Part shown: positions 1 to 6,267 of the stretch, in pieces
Position numbering within the stretch: the stretch's first letter is position 1
Layout: each line of letters begins with the position of its first letter
Origin: an uncultured Muribaculaceae bacterium
GTDB lineage: Bacteria > Bacteroidota > Bacteroidia > Bacteroidales > Muribaculaceae
Reading direction: 5' to 3'
Length of the DNA: 17,602 nucleotides
Assembly: GCA_910586975.1 (NCBI GenBank)
Contig: CAJUKX010000042.1
Span: 1-17,602, forward strand
Position numbers and translations under genes: made by a program
Notes under the pieces: generated by a model
Seen by the model: only the letters and a program-made list of their open reading frames with translations
The model's database searches: none
Told to the model about the DNA's origin: nothing

Positions 1-406
1 CATCTACCTGCAGATCGCGCTCATCATGCTTATCGGTCTTCTGGCCAAGAACGCCATCCTTATCGTTGAGTTCGCCCTCGAACGCCGACTCACCGGTATG
101 AGCATCTTCAACGCAGCCGTAGCCGGCGCCGCCGCCCGTCTGCGTCCTATCCTCATGACATCGCTCGCCATGGTTATCGGTCTTCTGCCCATGATGCTGG
201 CCAGCGGTGTAGGTGCCAACGGTAACCGTGCCCTCGGTACCGGCTCGGTAGGCGGTATGCTCATCGGTATGGTGCTTCAGGTACTTGTGGTGCCCGCACT
301 GTTCTGCGTATTCCAGGCTATTCAGGAAAAGATCTCGCCCATCAAGTGGCAGAACGAAGAAAAGCATGGTAATATTGAAAACGAAATCGAACAATACGCC
401 CGATAA
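1..406 (+). CDS. RND efflux pump inner-membrane permease (AcrB/HAE1 family), C-terminal fragment
   Basis: This is the last 134 codons of a gene that begins before the window; the reading frame is set by codons starting at base 2 and ends in TAA at 404-406. The fragment begins inside a transmembrane helix and carries the RND hallmark stretch GLLAKNAILIVEFA, followed by the RLRPILMTSLAM and ALGTGSVGGM segments that align with the last helices of AcrB. RND permeases are proton-driven trimers that pass drugs, detergents or metals to a periplasmic adaptor and an outer-membrane channel. The next gene encodes such a channel, so the missing upstream part of this operon very likely holds the periplasmic adaptor. 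The tail after the last helix is short, polar and hydrophilic (about 30 residues), as in the family. Substrate cannot be told from this piece. Confidence 0.93.
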   Translation, partial: IYLQIALIMLIGLLAKNAILIVEFALERRLTGMSIFNAAVAGAAARLRPILMTSLAMVIGLLPMMLASGVGANGNRALGTGSVGGMLIGMVLQVLVVPALFCVFQAIQEKISPIKWQNEEKHGNIENEIEQYAR

Positions 407-427
407 TCCCATTACTGAATCCTCGCC

Positions 428-445
428 CCGGAGCACTCGCTCCGG
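428..445 (+). other. intra-operon hairpin between pump and outer-membrane channel genes
   Basis: A perfect 7-bp inverted repeat, CCGGAGC then loop ACTC then GCTCCGG, sits in the 72-nt gap between the RND permease stop and the next start. There is no T-run after it, so it does not look like an intrinsic terminator. In a polycistronic message it could protect the upstream 3' end or slow ribosome or polymerase passage; that role is inference. Confidence 0.45.
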
Positions 446-478
446 CGGCTCATGGATTCATCTTTAAACAATTAAGAT

Positions 479-1867
479 ATGAAACTGATTAAGATCGCAC
501 TGGTTATCGGACTCACCGCCTCACTTTCCAGTTGCCATATATACAAGAAATACGAGACTCCTACCTCTACAGCCATCACCAAGGAGTATGCCGAGGCCCT
601 GAAGCAGCCCACCGATTCTACAGCATTCGGCAACCTCGCATGGCAGGATGTATTCACCGATCCCATCCTGGTAGATCTCATCAACCGCGCCCTGGTGGCC
701 AACACCGACCTGCGCAACGCCCAACTCAATGTTGAAGCCGCCCAGGCCCAGCTGCTCGGCGCCAAGCTTGCCTACCTGCCCTCGCTGGCCATCGCACCCA
801 ACGGTGCCGGCTCGCGCTTCGGCAACCGCTACACCGACGGCAGCTGGTCGTGGAGCTATCAGCTCCCCGCCCAGGCTTCTTGGGAGGTAGACATATTCGG
901 CAAGCTCCTCAACTCAAAGCGCGGAGCCAAAGCCGCCCTGCTGCAGAGCGAGGCATACGCCCAGGCCGTACGCTCGCAGATAATCTCGGCCGTCGCCACT
1001 ACCTACTACACTCTCGCTTCAGTTAAGCAGCAGCTCTCACTCTCGCGCAACACCTCGGCCCTGTGGCTCGAAACCGTTGAAAAGATGCGCGACCTCAAAC
1101 TGGCCGGACGCACCAACGAGGCCGGTGTGATGCAGAGCGAAGCCAACTACTACAACATTCTTGGCTCTATCACCGACCTTGAAGCATCTGTAGACCGCCT
1201 CAACAACACAATGTCGCTCCTGCTCAACACCATGCCGCAGGAATGGGCTGTAAGCGAGAACGCCGTGCTGCTGGCTCCTGAAAACGCCCGCAACGGCGTG
1301 GCTATGGCTACTCTGGCCGCACGTCCCGACGTAGCCGCCGCTGAACAGTCGCTGGCTCAGGCATACTACGCCACCAACTCGGCCCGCGCCGCTTTCTATC
1401 CCGGCCTTACCATCTCGGTTAACGGCGGTTTCACCAACGCGCTTGGCTCGGCCATCCTCAACCCCGGCGACTGGTTTGTACAGCTGGCCGGCTCACTGGT
1501 GGCACCCATCTTCTCGCGCGGTCGCAACATCGCAAACCTTAAGGCAGCCAAAGCTTCGCAGCAAAAGGCCATGAACTCGTTTGAGTACACCCTTATGAAC
1601 GCTGCCGCCGAGGTATCAGACGCTCTCACCGTATATCAGAAGAGTCAGGAAAAATCGGTATTCCTCGACAAGCAGGTAGAAGACCTGTCAAAGGCTGTTG
1701 ATATGACCCAGGACCTCTTCACCTATTCAAACGGCGATGTAAACTACCTCAACGTTATCACCGCACAGCAGAGCCTGCTCAGCGCCCAGATCTCGCGCAT
1801 AGCATGCTCGCAGGCTGCAAGCCTTGCCGTAATTAACCTCTATCAGTCGATGGGCGGCGGCAGATAA
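479..1867 (+). CDS. outer-membrane efflux lipoprotein, TolC/OprM (NodT) family
   Basis: A complete 462-residue protein that forms the outer-membrane exit duct of the RND pump encoded just upstream. The N-terminus is a lipoprotein signal: a positively charged start, a hydrophobic stretch and a lipobox LSSC with the acylated cysteine at residue 19. The rest has the two-fold repeated outer-membrane-efflux-protein pattern: long Ala/Gln/Leu-rich coiled-coil helices (for example LRNAQLNVEAAQAQL and the matching ARPDVAAAEQSLAQAYYA in the second half), separated by strand-forming segments. Length is typical of the OprM/NodT branch (about 450-480 residues). The ATG at 479 lies 72 nt after the permease stop, and no promoter is visible in the gap, so the two are almost certainly cotranscribed. 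A strong terminator follows at 1906. Family assignment is firm; substrate is unknown. Confidence 0.94.
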   Translation: MKLIKIALVIGLTASLSSCHIYKKYETPTSTAITKEYAEALKQPTDSTAFGNLAWQDVFTDPILVDLINRALVANTDLRNAQLNVEAAQAQLLGAKLAYLPSLAIAPNGAGSRFGNRYTDGSWSWSYQLPAQASWEVDIFGKLLNSKRGAKAALLQSEAYAQAVRSQIISAVATTYYTLASVKQQLSLSRNTSALWLETVEKMRDLKLAGRTNEAGVMQSEANYYNILGSITDLEASVDRLNNTMSLLLNTMPQEWAVSENAVLLAPENARNGVAMATLAARPDVAAAEQSLAQAYYATNSARAAFYPGLTISVNGGFTNALGSAILNPGDWFVQLAGSLVAPIFSRGRNIANLKAAKASQQKAMNSFEYTLMNAAAEVSDALTVYQKSQEKSVFLDKQVEDLSKAVDMTQDLFTYSNGDVNYLNVITAQQSLLSAQISRIACSQAASLAVINLYQSMGGGR

Positions 1868-1905
1868 TTATGTGACAGAAATTCGTTATATTTACGAAAA
1901 ATATG

Positions 1906-1945
1906 GAAGCAAGCGCTAAAAAAGTGCTTGCTTCTTTGTTTATTT
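1906..1945 (+). terminator. intrinsic terminator of the RND efflux operon
   Basis: GAAGCAAGC at 1906-1914 pairs perfectly with GCTTGCTTC at 1926-1934. Two further inner pairs (one G-T wobble) extend this to an 11-bp stem closed by the A-rich loop TAAAAAA. A T-rich run follows (TTTGTTTATTT). The gene for the outer-membrane channel ended 38 nt earlier. The T-tract contains the TTTG used as the -33 box of the next promoter. Confidence 0.88.
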
Positions 1946-1966
1946 AGATTTTTTATACTACATTTG
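1935..1966 (+). promoter_or_regulatory. Bacteroidetes-type housekeeping promoter for lpxA
   Basis: TTTG at 1935-1938, a 20-nt spacer, then TACATTTG at 1959-1966, an exact fit to the known Bacteroidetes consensus (-33 TTTG, -7 TAnnTTTG). Transcription should begin near 1972, giving a leader of about 45 nt before the lpxA start. The -33 box is inside the T-tract of the preceding terminator. Confidence 0.75.
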
Positions 1967-1968
1967 CT

Positions 1969-1993
1969 TTCAATCAATATAACCCTGATTGAA
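1969..1993 (+). promoter_or_regulatory. 8-bp inverted repeat at the start of the lpxA leader
   Basis: TTCAATCA (1969-1976) and TGATTGAA (1986-1993) are perfect inverse copies separated by 9 nt. The repeat begins 3 nt downstream of the -7 box, so it lies across the expected start of transcription. It could be an operator for a dimeric repressor or a 5' hairpin in the message; the sequence does not decide between them. Confidence 0.35.
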
Positions 1994-2015
1994 TAAAAAC
2001 CTAATCTGATATAAC

Positions 2016-2801
2016 ATGATAAGCCCTCTTGCATACGTCGATCCCGCAGCCAAGCTCGGCCAAGACGTCATAATCCATCCATTCGCTTTCATTGACAAGA
2101 ATGTTGAAATAGGCGATCGTTGCGAAATCATGCCTTACGCCTCTATCATGAAGGGCGCCCGCCTTGGCAAGAATACCAAAGTTTATCAAGGTGCCATAGT
2201 CAGCGCCGACCCGCAAGACTTCCGTTGGAAGGGCGATGAAACCTATTGCTACGTAGGCGACAATGTGGTTATACGCGAGCATGTGATCATAAACCGCGGC
2301 ATACACCCCGATGCCGGCACTCGTATCGACAATAACTGCGCCATCATGGCAAACTCACACATAGGACACGACTCGCACATAGCTCCATACTGCGTGCTGG
2401 GCAACGGCGTTACCATTGCGGGCGATGTCAAGGTGGAGCACGGCACCATTCTGTCGTCAAACGTTATACTGCACGAGGATGTGCATGTAGGCTCATACGT
2501 TCTGATCAAGGGCGGCTGCCGCATCTCGTCTAACGTACCCCCATACATCATCATTGCACACAACCCGGCATCATATTATGGTGTGAACGCCATAATTCTG
2601 GGCAAGCACGCCGGATTCACTCCCGAGCAGATAGACGATATAGCCAAGGCTTACCGCCACATATACCAGTCGTCGACCTCGCTGTTCAACGCCATGCGCC
2701 GCATCGAGACCGATATCGAGGCCAGCGACCACCGCGACGAGATACTGCGCTTCATACGTGAGTGCAACTCGCGCATCGTGGCAAACCGCATCGAAGAATA
2801 A
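2016..2801 (+). CDS. lpxA: acyl-ACP--UDP-N-acetylglucosamine O-acyltransferase
   Basis: LpxA attaches a 3-hydroxyacyl chain from acyl carrier protein to UDP-GlcNAc in the cytoplasm, the first step of lipid A synthesis. The 261-residue protein has the expected two parts: a left-handed beta-helix of hexapeptide repeats (about residues 1-185) and a helical C-terminal domain (about 190-261). The family signature HIGHD holds the catalytic histidine (H118, equivalent to E. coli His125). The strips PQDFRWKG, IRE.V.INRG and VPPYIII..NP also match E. coli LpxA. H153 aligns with E. coli His160, while the residue matching His144 is aspartate (D137). The ATG at 2016 gives the normal N-terminus (MISPLAYVDP). 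The gene stands alone with its own promoter and terminator, not beside lpxC, lpxD or fabZ, so it may be an additional copy; this window cannot settle that. Confidence 0.9.
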   Translation: MISPLAYVDPAAKLGQDVIIHPFAFIDKNVEIGDRCEIMPYASIMKGARLGKNTKVYQGAIVSADPQDFRWKGDETYCYVGDNVVIREHVIINRGIHPDAGTRIDNNCAIMANSHIGHDSHIAPYCVLGNGVTIAGDVKVEHGTILSSNVILHEDVHVGSYVLIKGGCRISSNVPPYIIIAHNPASYYGVNAIILGKHAGFTPEQIDDIAKAYRHIYQSSTSLFNAMRRIETDIEASDHRDEILRFIRECNSRIVANRIEE

Positions 2802-2824
2802 GCTGAAACTCTCATATAATTAAT

Positions 2825-2878
2825 AAAGAAAGACTCTGCAACGGCAGCTTTGCGACTGCCCTTGCAGAGTCCTTCTTT
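2825..2878. terminator. bidirectional terminator between lpxA and the fimbrillin gene
   Basis: GACTCTGCAA (2832-2841) pairs perfectly with TTGCAGAGTC (2862-2871), with a smaller inner stem GGCAG/CTGCC. After one mismatch the outer arms continue to pair (AAAGAA with TTCTTT). On the + strand the stem is followed by CTTCTTTTT; on the - strand it is followed by CTTTCTTTATTAATT. It lies between the convergent ends of lpxA (2801) and the fimbrillin gene (2904), so it probably stops transcription from both sides. Confidence 0.85.
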
Positions 2879-2903
2879 TTAAGGATAAATAATGTAAAAT
2901 GTA

Positions 2904-3938
2904 TTACATATCTTCGATAACGTAATCATCTACAGTTACGTCAAACTTAATCTTGTCGAGTACGTCAGGATTGTTGATGGCGATGTTGTAGATATATTCA
3001 TGACCCTGTTCCCAAGATTTAACCTTATCGGAAGTGGTGGGATAAACTATGCGGCCACAATCGGTTTCGGGCACGAGCATGTATGCAGGTGTATGGCTGT
3101 TAGGCCACAGTTTCGCGCCACTGGCGGTGTCGTAGATTTCGCAGTCAACCTGAATATAGGTACCGGCATAGTCGTCGCCCACGAGGCTTACATCGGTAAG
3201 GGGCTGCGGAATCACATAATTGTAGTTAAGGTTGCCCTCGGTGTAGTCGGTGGGTACCGAAGTAAGGGTTACCTGATCCTCAGCACCTATGGCATAGAAT
3301 ACCAAAGGCTTGTTGAGAGCCTTGTACTTGGTCCATGTGCCCTTGACATCGGGAGTCGAGGCCAGAGTGGATTCATTAGGGAAGTTGAATGTACCCTGCA
3401 GATAGACGTTGCAGAGCGAGATGTGATTAACCTTCACAGTGATGCGCTGATTGGTACTGCTCATCATCACCTTTACACGCGCCAAGGCGTGGCGGAAGTT
3501 AAGCAGCACAGGAGCCGCCTGCTGTTTAACACCGGTTTTTACCGAGTAAAGCAGGTCTACATTACCGGGGCTCTGGTAATCGGGAATATTGCCGCCCTCC
3601 ATTCCTTTGATATCAGGCGAGTTTGTGATATCAGGGCTGAACGCATAGAAGTTCACAGGTTCCACGGGCCAGTAGGCTTCGGGCGAATATGTCCAGCTGC
3701 CACCGGTCTTGGTAACGGTAGCTCCGTCGATCAGTGTGCTACCCTCTGTGAAGGCATACACCACGAATTTGTTCAAAGTGGCTGTAGTGGTAGGTTCTGT
3801 ACGCGAGCCGTTGGGTGTAACAGCACTGAAGTTGATGACGCTGCCGTCAACAGGAGCATCCATCTTTTCGTCGCTGCTACATGATGCGAATGCGACAGAC
3901 ATGCCCAGCATGCCAAGAGTAATTAATTTGATGTTCAT
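2904..3938 (-). CDS. fimbrillin family lipoprotein (FimA/Mfa1-like)
   Basis: A 344-residue secreted lipoprotein of the Bacteroidales fimbrillin type, the building block of surface fimbriae used for adhesion. It has a lipobox FASC with the acylated cysteine at residue 20, followed by SSDEKM, and then the usual early segment with an arginine (NGSRTEPTTT) and a beta-rich body including WTYSPEAYWP and VNFYAFSP, which are characteristic of Mfa-like proteins. In known type V pili the lipidated precursor is cleaved after an arginine, and a C-terminal strand is donated to the neighbouring subunit; the end of this protein (FDVTVDDYVIEDM) would fit such a strand, but that is inference. It lies 76 nt downstream of a DUF5119 lipoprotein gene on the same strand and is probably cotranscribed with it. 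No separate tip or minor subunit is present here. Confidence 0.85.
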   Translation of the reverse strand: MNIKLITLGMLGMSVAFASCSSDEKMDAPVDGSVINFSAVTPNGSRTEPTTTATLNKFVVYAFTEGSTLIDGATVTKTGGSWTYSPEAYWPVEPVNFYAFSPDITNSPDIKGMEGGNIPDYQSPGNVDLLYSVKTGVKQQAAPVLLNFRHALARVKVMMSSTNQRITVKVNHISLCNVYLQGTFNFPNESTLASTPDVKGTWTKYKALNKPLVFYAIGAEDQVTLTSVPTDYTEGNLNYNYVIPQPLTDVSLVGDDYAGTYIQVDCEIYDTASGAKLWPNSHTPAYMLVPETDCGRIVYPTTSDKVKSWEQGHEYIYNIAINNPDVLDKIKFDVTVDDYVIEDM

Positions 3939-4014
3939 AATTTTTCTGTGTGTTTTTTATGTGTTTACAGTTCTATTTTCTTGGTTATTTTATCTATTAT
4001 AAAGAAAACATATT

Positions 4015-5019
4015 TTAACCGTTAATGTTTATCACAACCGTGGTCCAGCCGTCAACATTAACATCAAAAGCGCCTGTATCGGCCGGATCAGACACTTCGA
4101 GCTTAAGGCCGCGCAGCTCCACGTGCACATTCAGCGGGTCGGGAGCACGGCGCACCTGGTCTGTGACGTTGAATTCGTAGTTGAATTTGCGGCCGTCGGT
4201 AAGCTGCACCAGCAGCGACAGCACATTGTCGGTGTCGGGCTGCAGCGGCAGACCAAATGTTATGAAATTTCCCGATATCGAGGTATCAGACGCCTTGACA
4301 GCCTTGGAGGGCAATACCGAGGGATAATCGCCTGCAGCACCGGTGGCAAGGTTGAGCGAGCCTGCAAGGCCACCAAACATCGCACTCATCTGCTTCACTC
4401 CGGCCAAATTCTCCACATCGTGGATTATGAAACTGTAGCGAGCCGTAAGCTGACGCTGGTGCACGGTGAGCACCTTGGCCGACGACGTCACCGGCTCGGA
4501 ATTCTCGGCGGTGAGATAGCTCAACATATTGTCGGCAAGGTCAACACGGGGATATGAACATCCCCACATCATATCGGGACACTTCACCAGAGGTTGCTCA
4601 CTCAGAGCCATACGCTGCGGCAATGCTGCCGTAGCTGTATCTCCGGCAATATTGAATGCCATACGCTCAGCGGCGTCGGTATAGGCCACATAGCCGCTGT
4701 AGCCGTCGCCCTCTTTGAATCTTACGTTATAGGTATCGTCGTTATAGCTCAAGAAACTGTATGAGCCGTGCAGCAGGTTCACACCGCCGGCTTCGCGACT
4801 CGGAAAGTCATATCGCCAAGTGGCTCCGCCATCGTCCGGAAAAAATAAATATGCCATACCCTCGGGGGCGGCATCAGGCGCCGCTTTCCAATCATTGACT
4901 ATTGTAAGCTGATTGTCGGGCGGACAATTATCATACTCATAAATAAAATTACAGGACGACAGCCCGAGCATAATCCCGGGTAGCAACAACATTACTATCA
5001 GTCTGCACTTGGATGACAT
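4015..5019 (-). CDS. DUF5119 family lipoprotein, probable fimbrial accessory/anchor protein
   Basis: A 334-residue lipoprotein: charged start, hydrophobic core MLLLPGIMLGL and lipobox LSSC with cysteine 23. The mature N-terminal region (DWKAAPDAAPEGM, then FFPDDGG and SYNDDTYNVRF) matches the pattern I know for DUF5119, a family that repeatedly sits next to fimbrillin genes in Bacteroidales. Its biochemical role is not established; the position ahead of the fimbrillin gene and its lipid anchor suggest a base, anchor or capping role like FimB/Mfa2, and that is inference. The ATG at 5019 puts the signal peptide in the right place. Upstream there is no gene for 1.2 kb, only AT-rich sequence for about 90 nt and then palindromic repeats. 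I could not find a convincing consensus promoter. FimB/Mfa2 family is the alternative label. Confidence 0.8.
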   Translation of the reverse strand: MSSKCRLIVMLLLPGIMLGLSSCNFIYEYDNCPPDNQLTIVNDWKAAPDAAPEGMAYLFFPDDGGATWRYDFPSREAGGVNLLHGSYSFLSYNDDTYNVRFKEGDGYSGYVAYTDAAERMAFNIAGDTATAALPQRMALSEQPLVKCPDMMWGCSYPRVDLADNMLSYLTAENSEPVTSSAKVLTVHQRQLTARYSFIIHDVENLAGVKQMSAMFGGLAGSLNLATGAAGDYPSVLPSKAVKASDTSISGNFITFGLPLQPDTDNVLSLLVQLTDGRKFNYEFNVTDQVRRAPDPLNVHVELRGLKLEVSDPADTGAFDVNVDGWTTVVINING

Positions 5020-5108
5020 ATTTTATCAACAAACAAAACAGACGTATGTTTATCAAATATCTGTTCAACCCCAATGTACCGACAGCAAGACAGTAAAAAT
5101 TCCAACAA

Positions 5109-5453
5109 GGATGTCATATTCTTGGGAGCGTAATCCGGTGAGTGACGCAGTTGCCTATGCCGCATCCTTGCCGGATGCCACTCATTATGTCCGCTTTCCG
5201 GGCATGCCCTCGCTACGCTCGTGCATACCGCGGTTACTGTATTTGCAGACATCCTCAACCGGATGTCACATTACGATACTCTATGTCTATTCATACTCCA
5301 TAGACAGACGTTTTCGGGAAGATGGCTTCCGCCAAGGAAGCCTGTCACACCGTAACCCGGTATGCACAAGCGCAGGCGTAGCCGTAGCGCAGGGCATGCC
5401 GGGTAGGTAAACGGTCACATGATGGCATCCGGTAGGATGCAGTATAGGCAACC
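5109..5453. repeat. palindromic repeat composite, copy 1 (units F1 and R2)
   Basis: Two inversely oriented units that share a core. F1 (5109-5277) contains a hairpin GCATCC/GGATGC (5162-5178), the core CCGGGCATGCCC (5199-5210), GTGCATACC (5221-5229) and a 7-bp hairpin GACATCC/GGATGTC (5248-5267). R2 (5308-5453) contains the same parts in reverse order and strand: GGCTTCC/GGAAGCC (5324-5342), GGTATGCAC, GGGCATGCC and GCATCC/GGATGC (5425-5440). Together they form an imperfect palindrome of about 300 bp, with GTTGCCTAT near 5150 mirrored by ATAGGCAAC near 5444. The composite recurs at 5760-6118. No coding potential is convincing in any frame. Function is unknown. Confidence 0.85.
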
Positions 5454-5493
5454 CTACCCACAGAGTAGAAACCGAGCAACCACTCTATACGTG

Positions 5494-5766
5494 TTATCGG
5501 GAATATGACATCCGCCAAGGATGTCTGTAAACTCGTAGCCGCGGTATGCACGCGCGTAGGTGAAACCGAAGCGTGGGCATGCCCGGTAAGTGTGCCCACA
5601 ACGTAAAGGCATTCGCAGAAAGCCGATTATATATGCAGGTTATATACCTATGCTTCATAGACGGCTTCCTCCGGATGCCAATATCTTATGCGGACTGCCT
5701 ACCGTGCATGTCCTCCCTACGGTCGTACATACACGGCTACTAGCTCACAGGCCTCCTACGGATGCC
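5494..5766. repeat. palindromic repeat composite in the opposite arrangement (units R3 and F4)
   Basis: R3 starts at TTATCGGGAATATG and has a perfect stem GACATCC/GGATGTC (5507-5525), GCGGTATGCACG (5541-5552) and GGGCATGCCC (5575-5584). F4 (about 5656-5766) has CATAGACGGC, the hairpin GGCTTCC/GGATGCC, CATGTCCTCCCTACGG, TACATACACGG and the end hairpin GGCCTCC/GGATGCC. The arms face outward, so the arrangement is the reverse of the flanking F-R composites. It is the same arrangement as the element at 14088-14364, which it resembles. The core of F4 is more degenerate than the others. Confidence 0.75.
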
Positions 5767-6118
5767 ATATTCTTGGGAACGTAATCCGGTGGGTGACGCA
5801 GTTGCCTATGCCGCATCCTTGCCGGATGCCACTCCTTATGGCCGCTTTCCGGGCATGCCCTCGCTACGCTCGTGCATACCGCGGTTACTGTATTTGCAGA
5901 CATCCTCAACCGGATGTCACATTCCGATATTCGGTATCTAACCATCCTCCATAGACGGCTACCTGCCGTCCCACGTTTTCGGGAAGATGGCTTCCGTCAA
6001 GGAAGCCTGCCACACCGTAACCCGGTATGCACGAGCGCAAGCGTAGCCGTAGCACAGGGCATGCCGGGTAGGTAAACGGTCACGTGGTGGCATCCGACAG
6101 GATGCGGTATAGGCAACC
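5760..6118. repeat. palindromic repeat composite, copy 2 (units F5 and R6)
   Basis: A near-identical direct copy of 5109-5453. The first part (5760-5928) matches 5109-5277 with 7 differences that I can count in about 169 bases; the second part (5973-6118) matches 5308-5453 with 10 differences in about 146. The offset changes from 651 to 665 between the halves because the joint (5929-5972) has diverged and is 14 nt longer. F5 retains the GACATCC/GGATGTC hairpin (5899-5918) and R6 the GGCTTCC/GGAAGCC hairpin (5989-6007). Many differences fall outside stems or in loops. Confidence 0.88.
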
Positions 6119-6138
6119 CGGTGCACAGTGCATAAGCC

Positions 6139-6161
6139 TTATCGGGAATGTGATATCCGCC
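6139..6161. repeat. truncated end of a further repeat unit
   Basis: TTATCGGGAATGTGATATCC followed by GCC closely matches the left end of unit R3 (TTATCGGGAATATGACATCC at 5494-5513), but the rest of the unit is missing and unrelated sequence follows up to the pnp terminator. It looks like a broken or decayed repeat end. Confidence 0.5.
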
Positions 6162-6203
6162 ACGTGGTATCGGAAATTTTTAGAAGACACCCTTGGATAT
6201 AAG

Positions 6204-6245
6204 AAACGAGACTGCCTTGACCTTGATTGTCCGGCAGTCTCGTTT
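6204..6245 (-). terminator. intrinsic terminator of pnp
   Basis: AAACGAGACTGCC (6204-6216) and GGCAGTCTCGTTT (6233-6245) form a perfect 13-bp stem with a 16-nt loop. Read on the - strand, the stem lies 23 nt after the pnp stop codon and ends in TTTCTTATAT. It separates pnp from the repeat-filled region. Confidence 0.8.
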
Positions 6246-6267
6246 TATAATATTATTTCAAGTCGTC

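Noticed and set aside
3000..3884. 294-codon + strand open frame opposite the fimbrillin gene
   Set aside because: The - strand frame has a lipobox signal and clear fimbrillin motifs; the + frame has none and is a mirror of its codon pattern.
5054..5088. Candidate promoter for the DUF5119 gene (GATATTTG at 5061-5054 on the - strand)
   Set aside because: The -7 box has a mismatch at its first base and the nearest TTG is about 24 nt upstream, outside the usual 19-21 nt spacing.
5009..6075. Several open frames of 60-130 codons on both strands in the repeat region, with recurring peptide strings such as ARACPESGH and QGMPGR
   Set aside because: The repeated peptides are just translations of the duplicated DNA units in several frames. 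They lack a signal, domain or start context, and the same sequence is open in more than one frame.
5109..6118. CRISPR array or integron attC array
   Set aside because: Unit spacing is irregular, orientations alternate, no unique spacers of constant size occur, no attC core pair of the GTTRRRY type is evident, and no cas or integrase gene is in the window.
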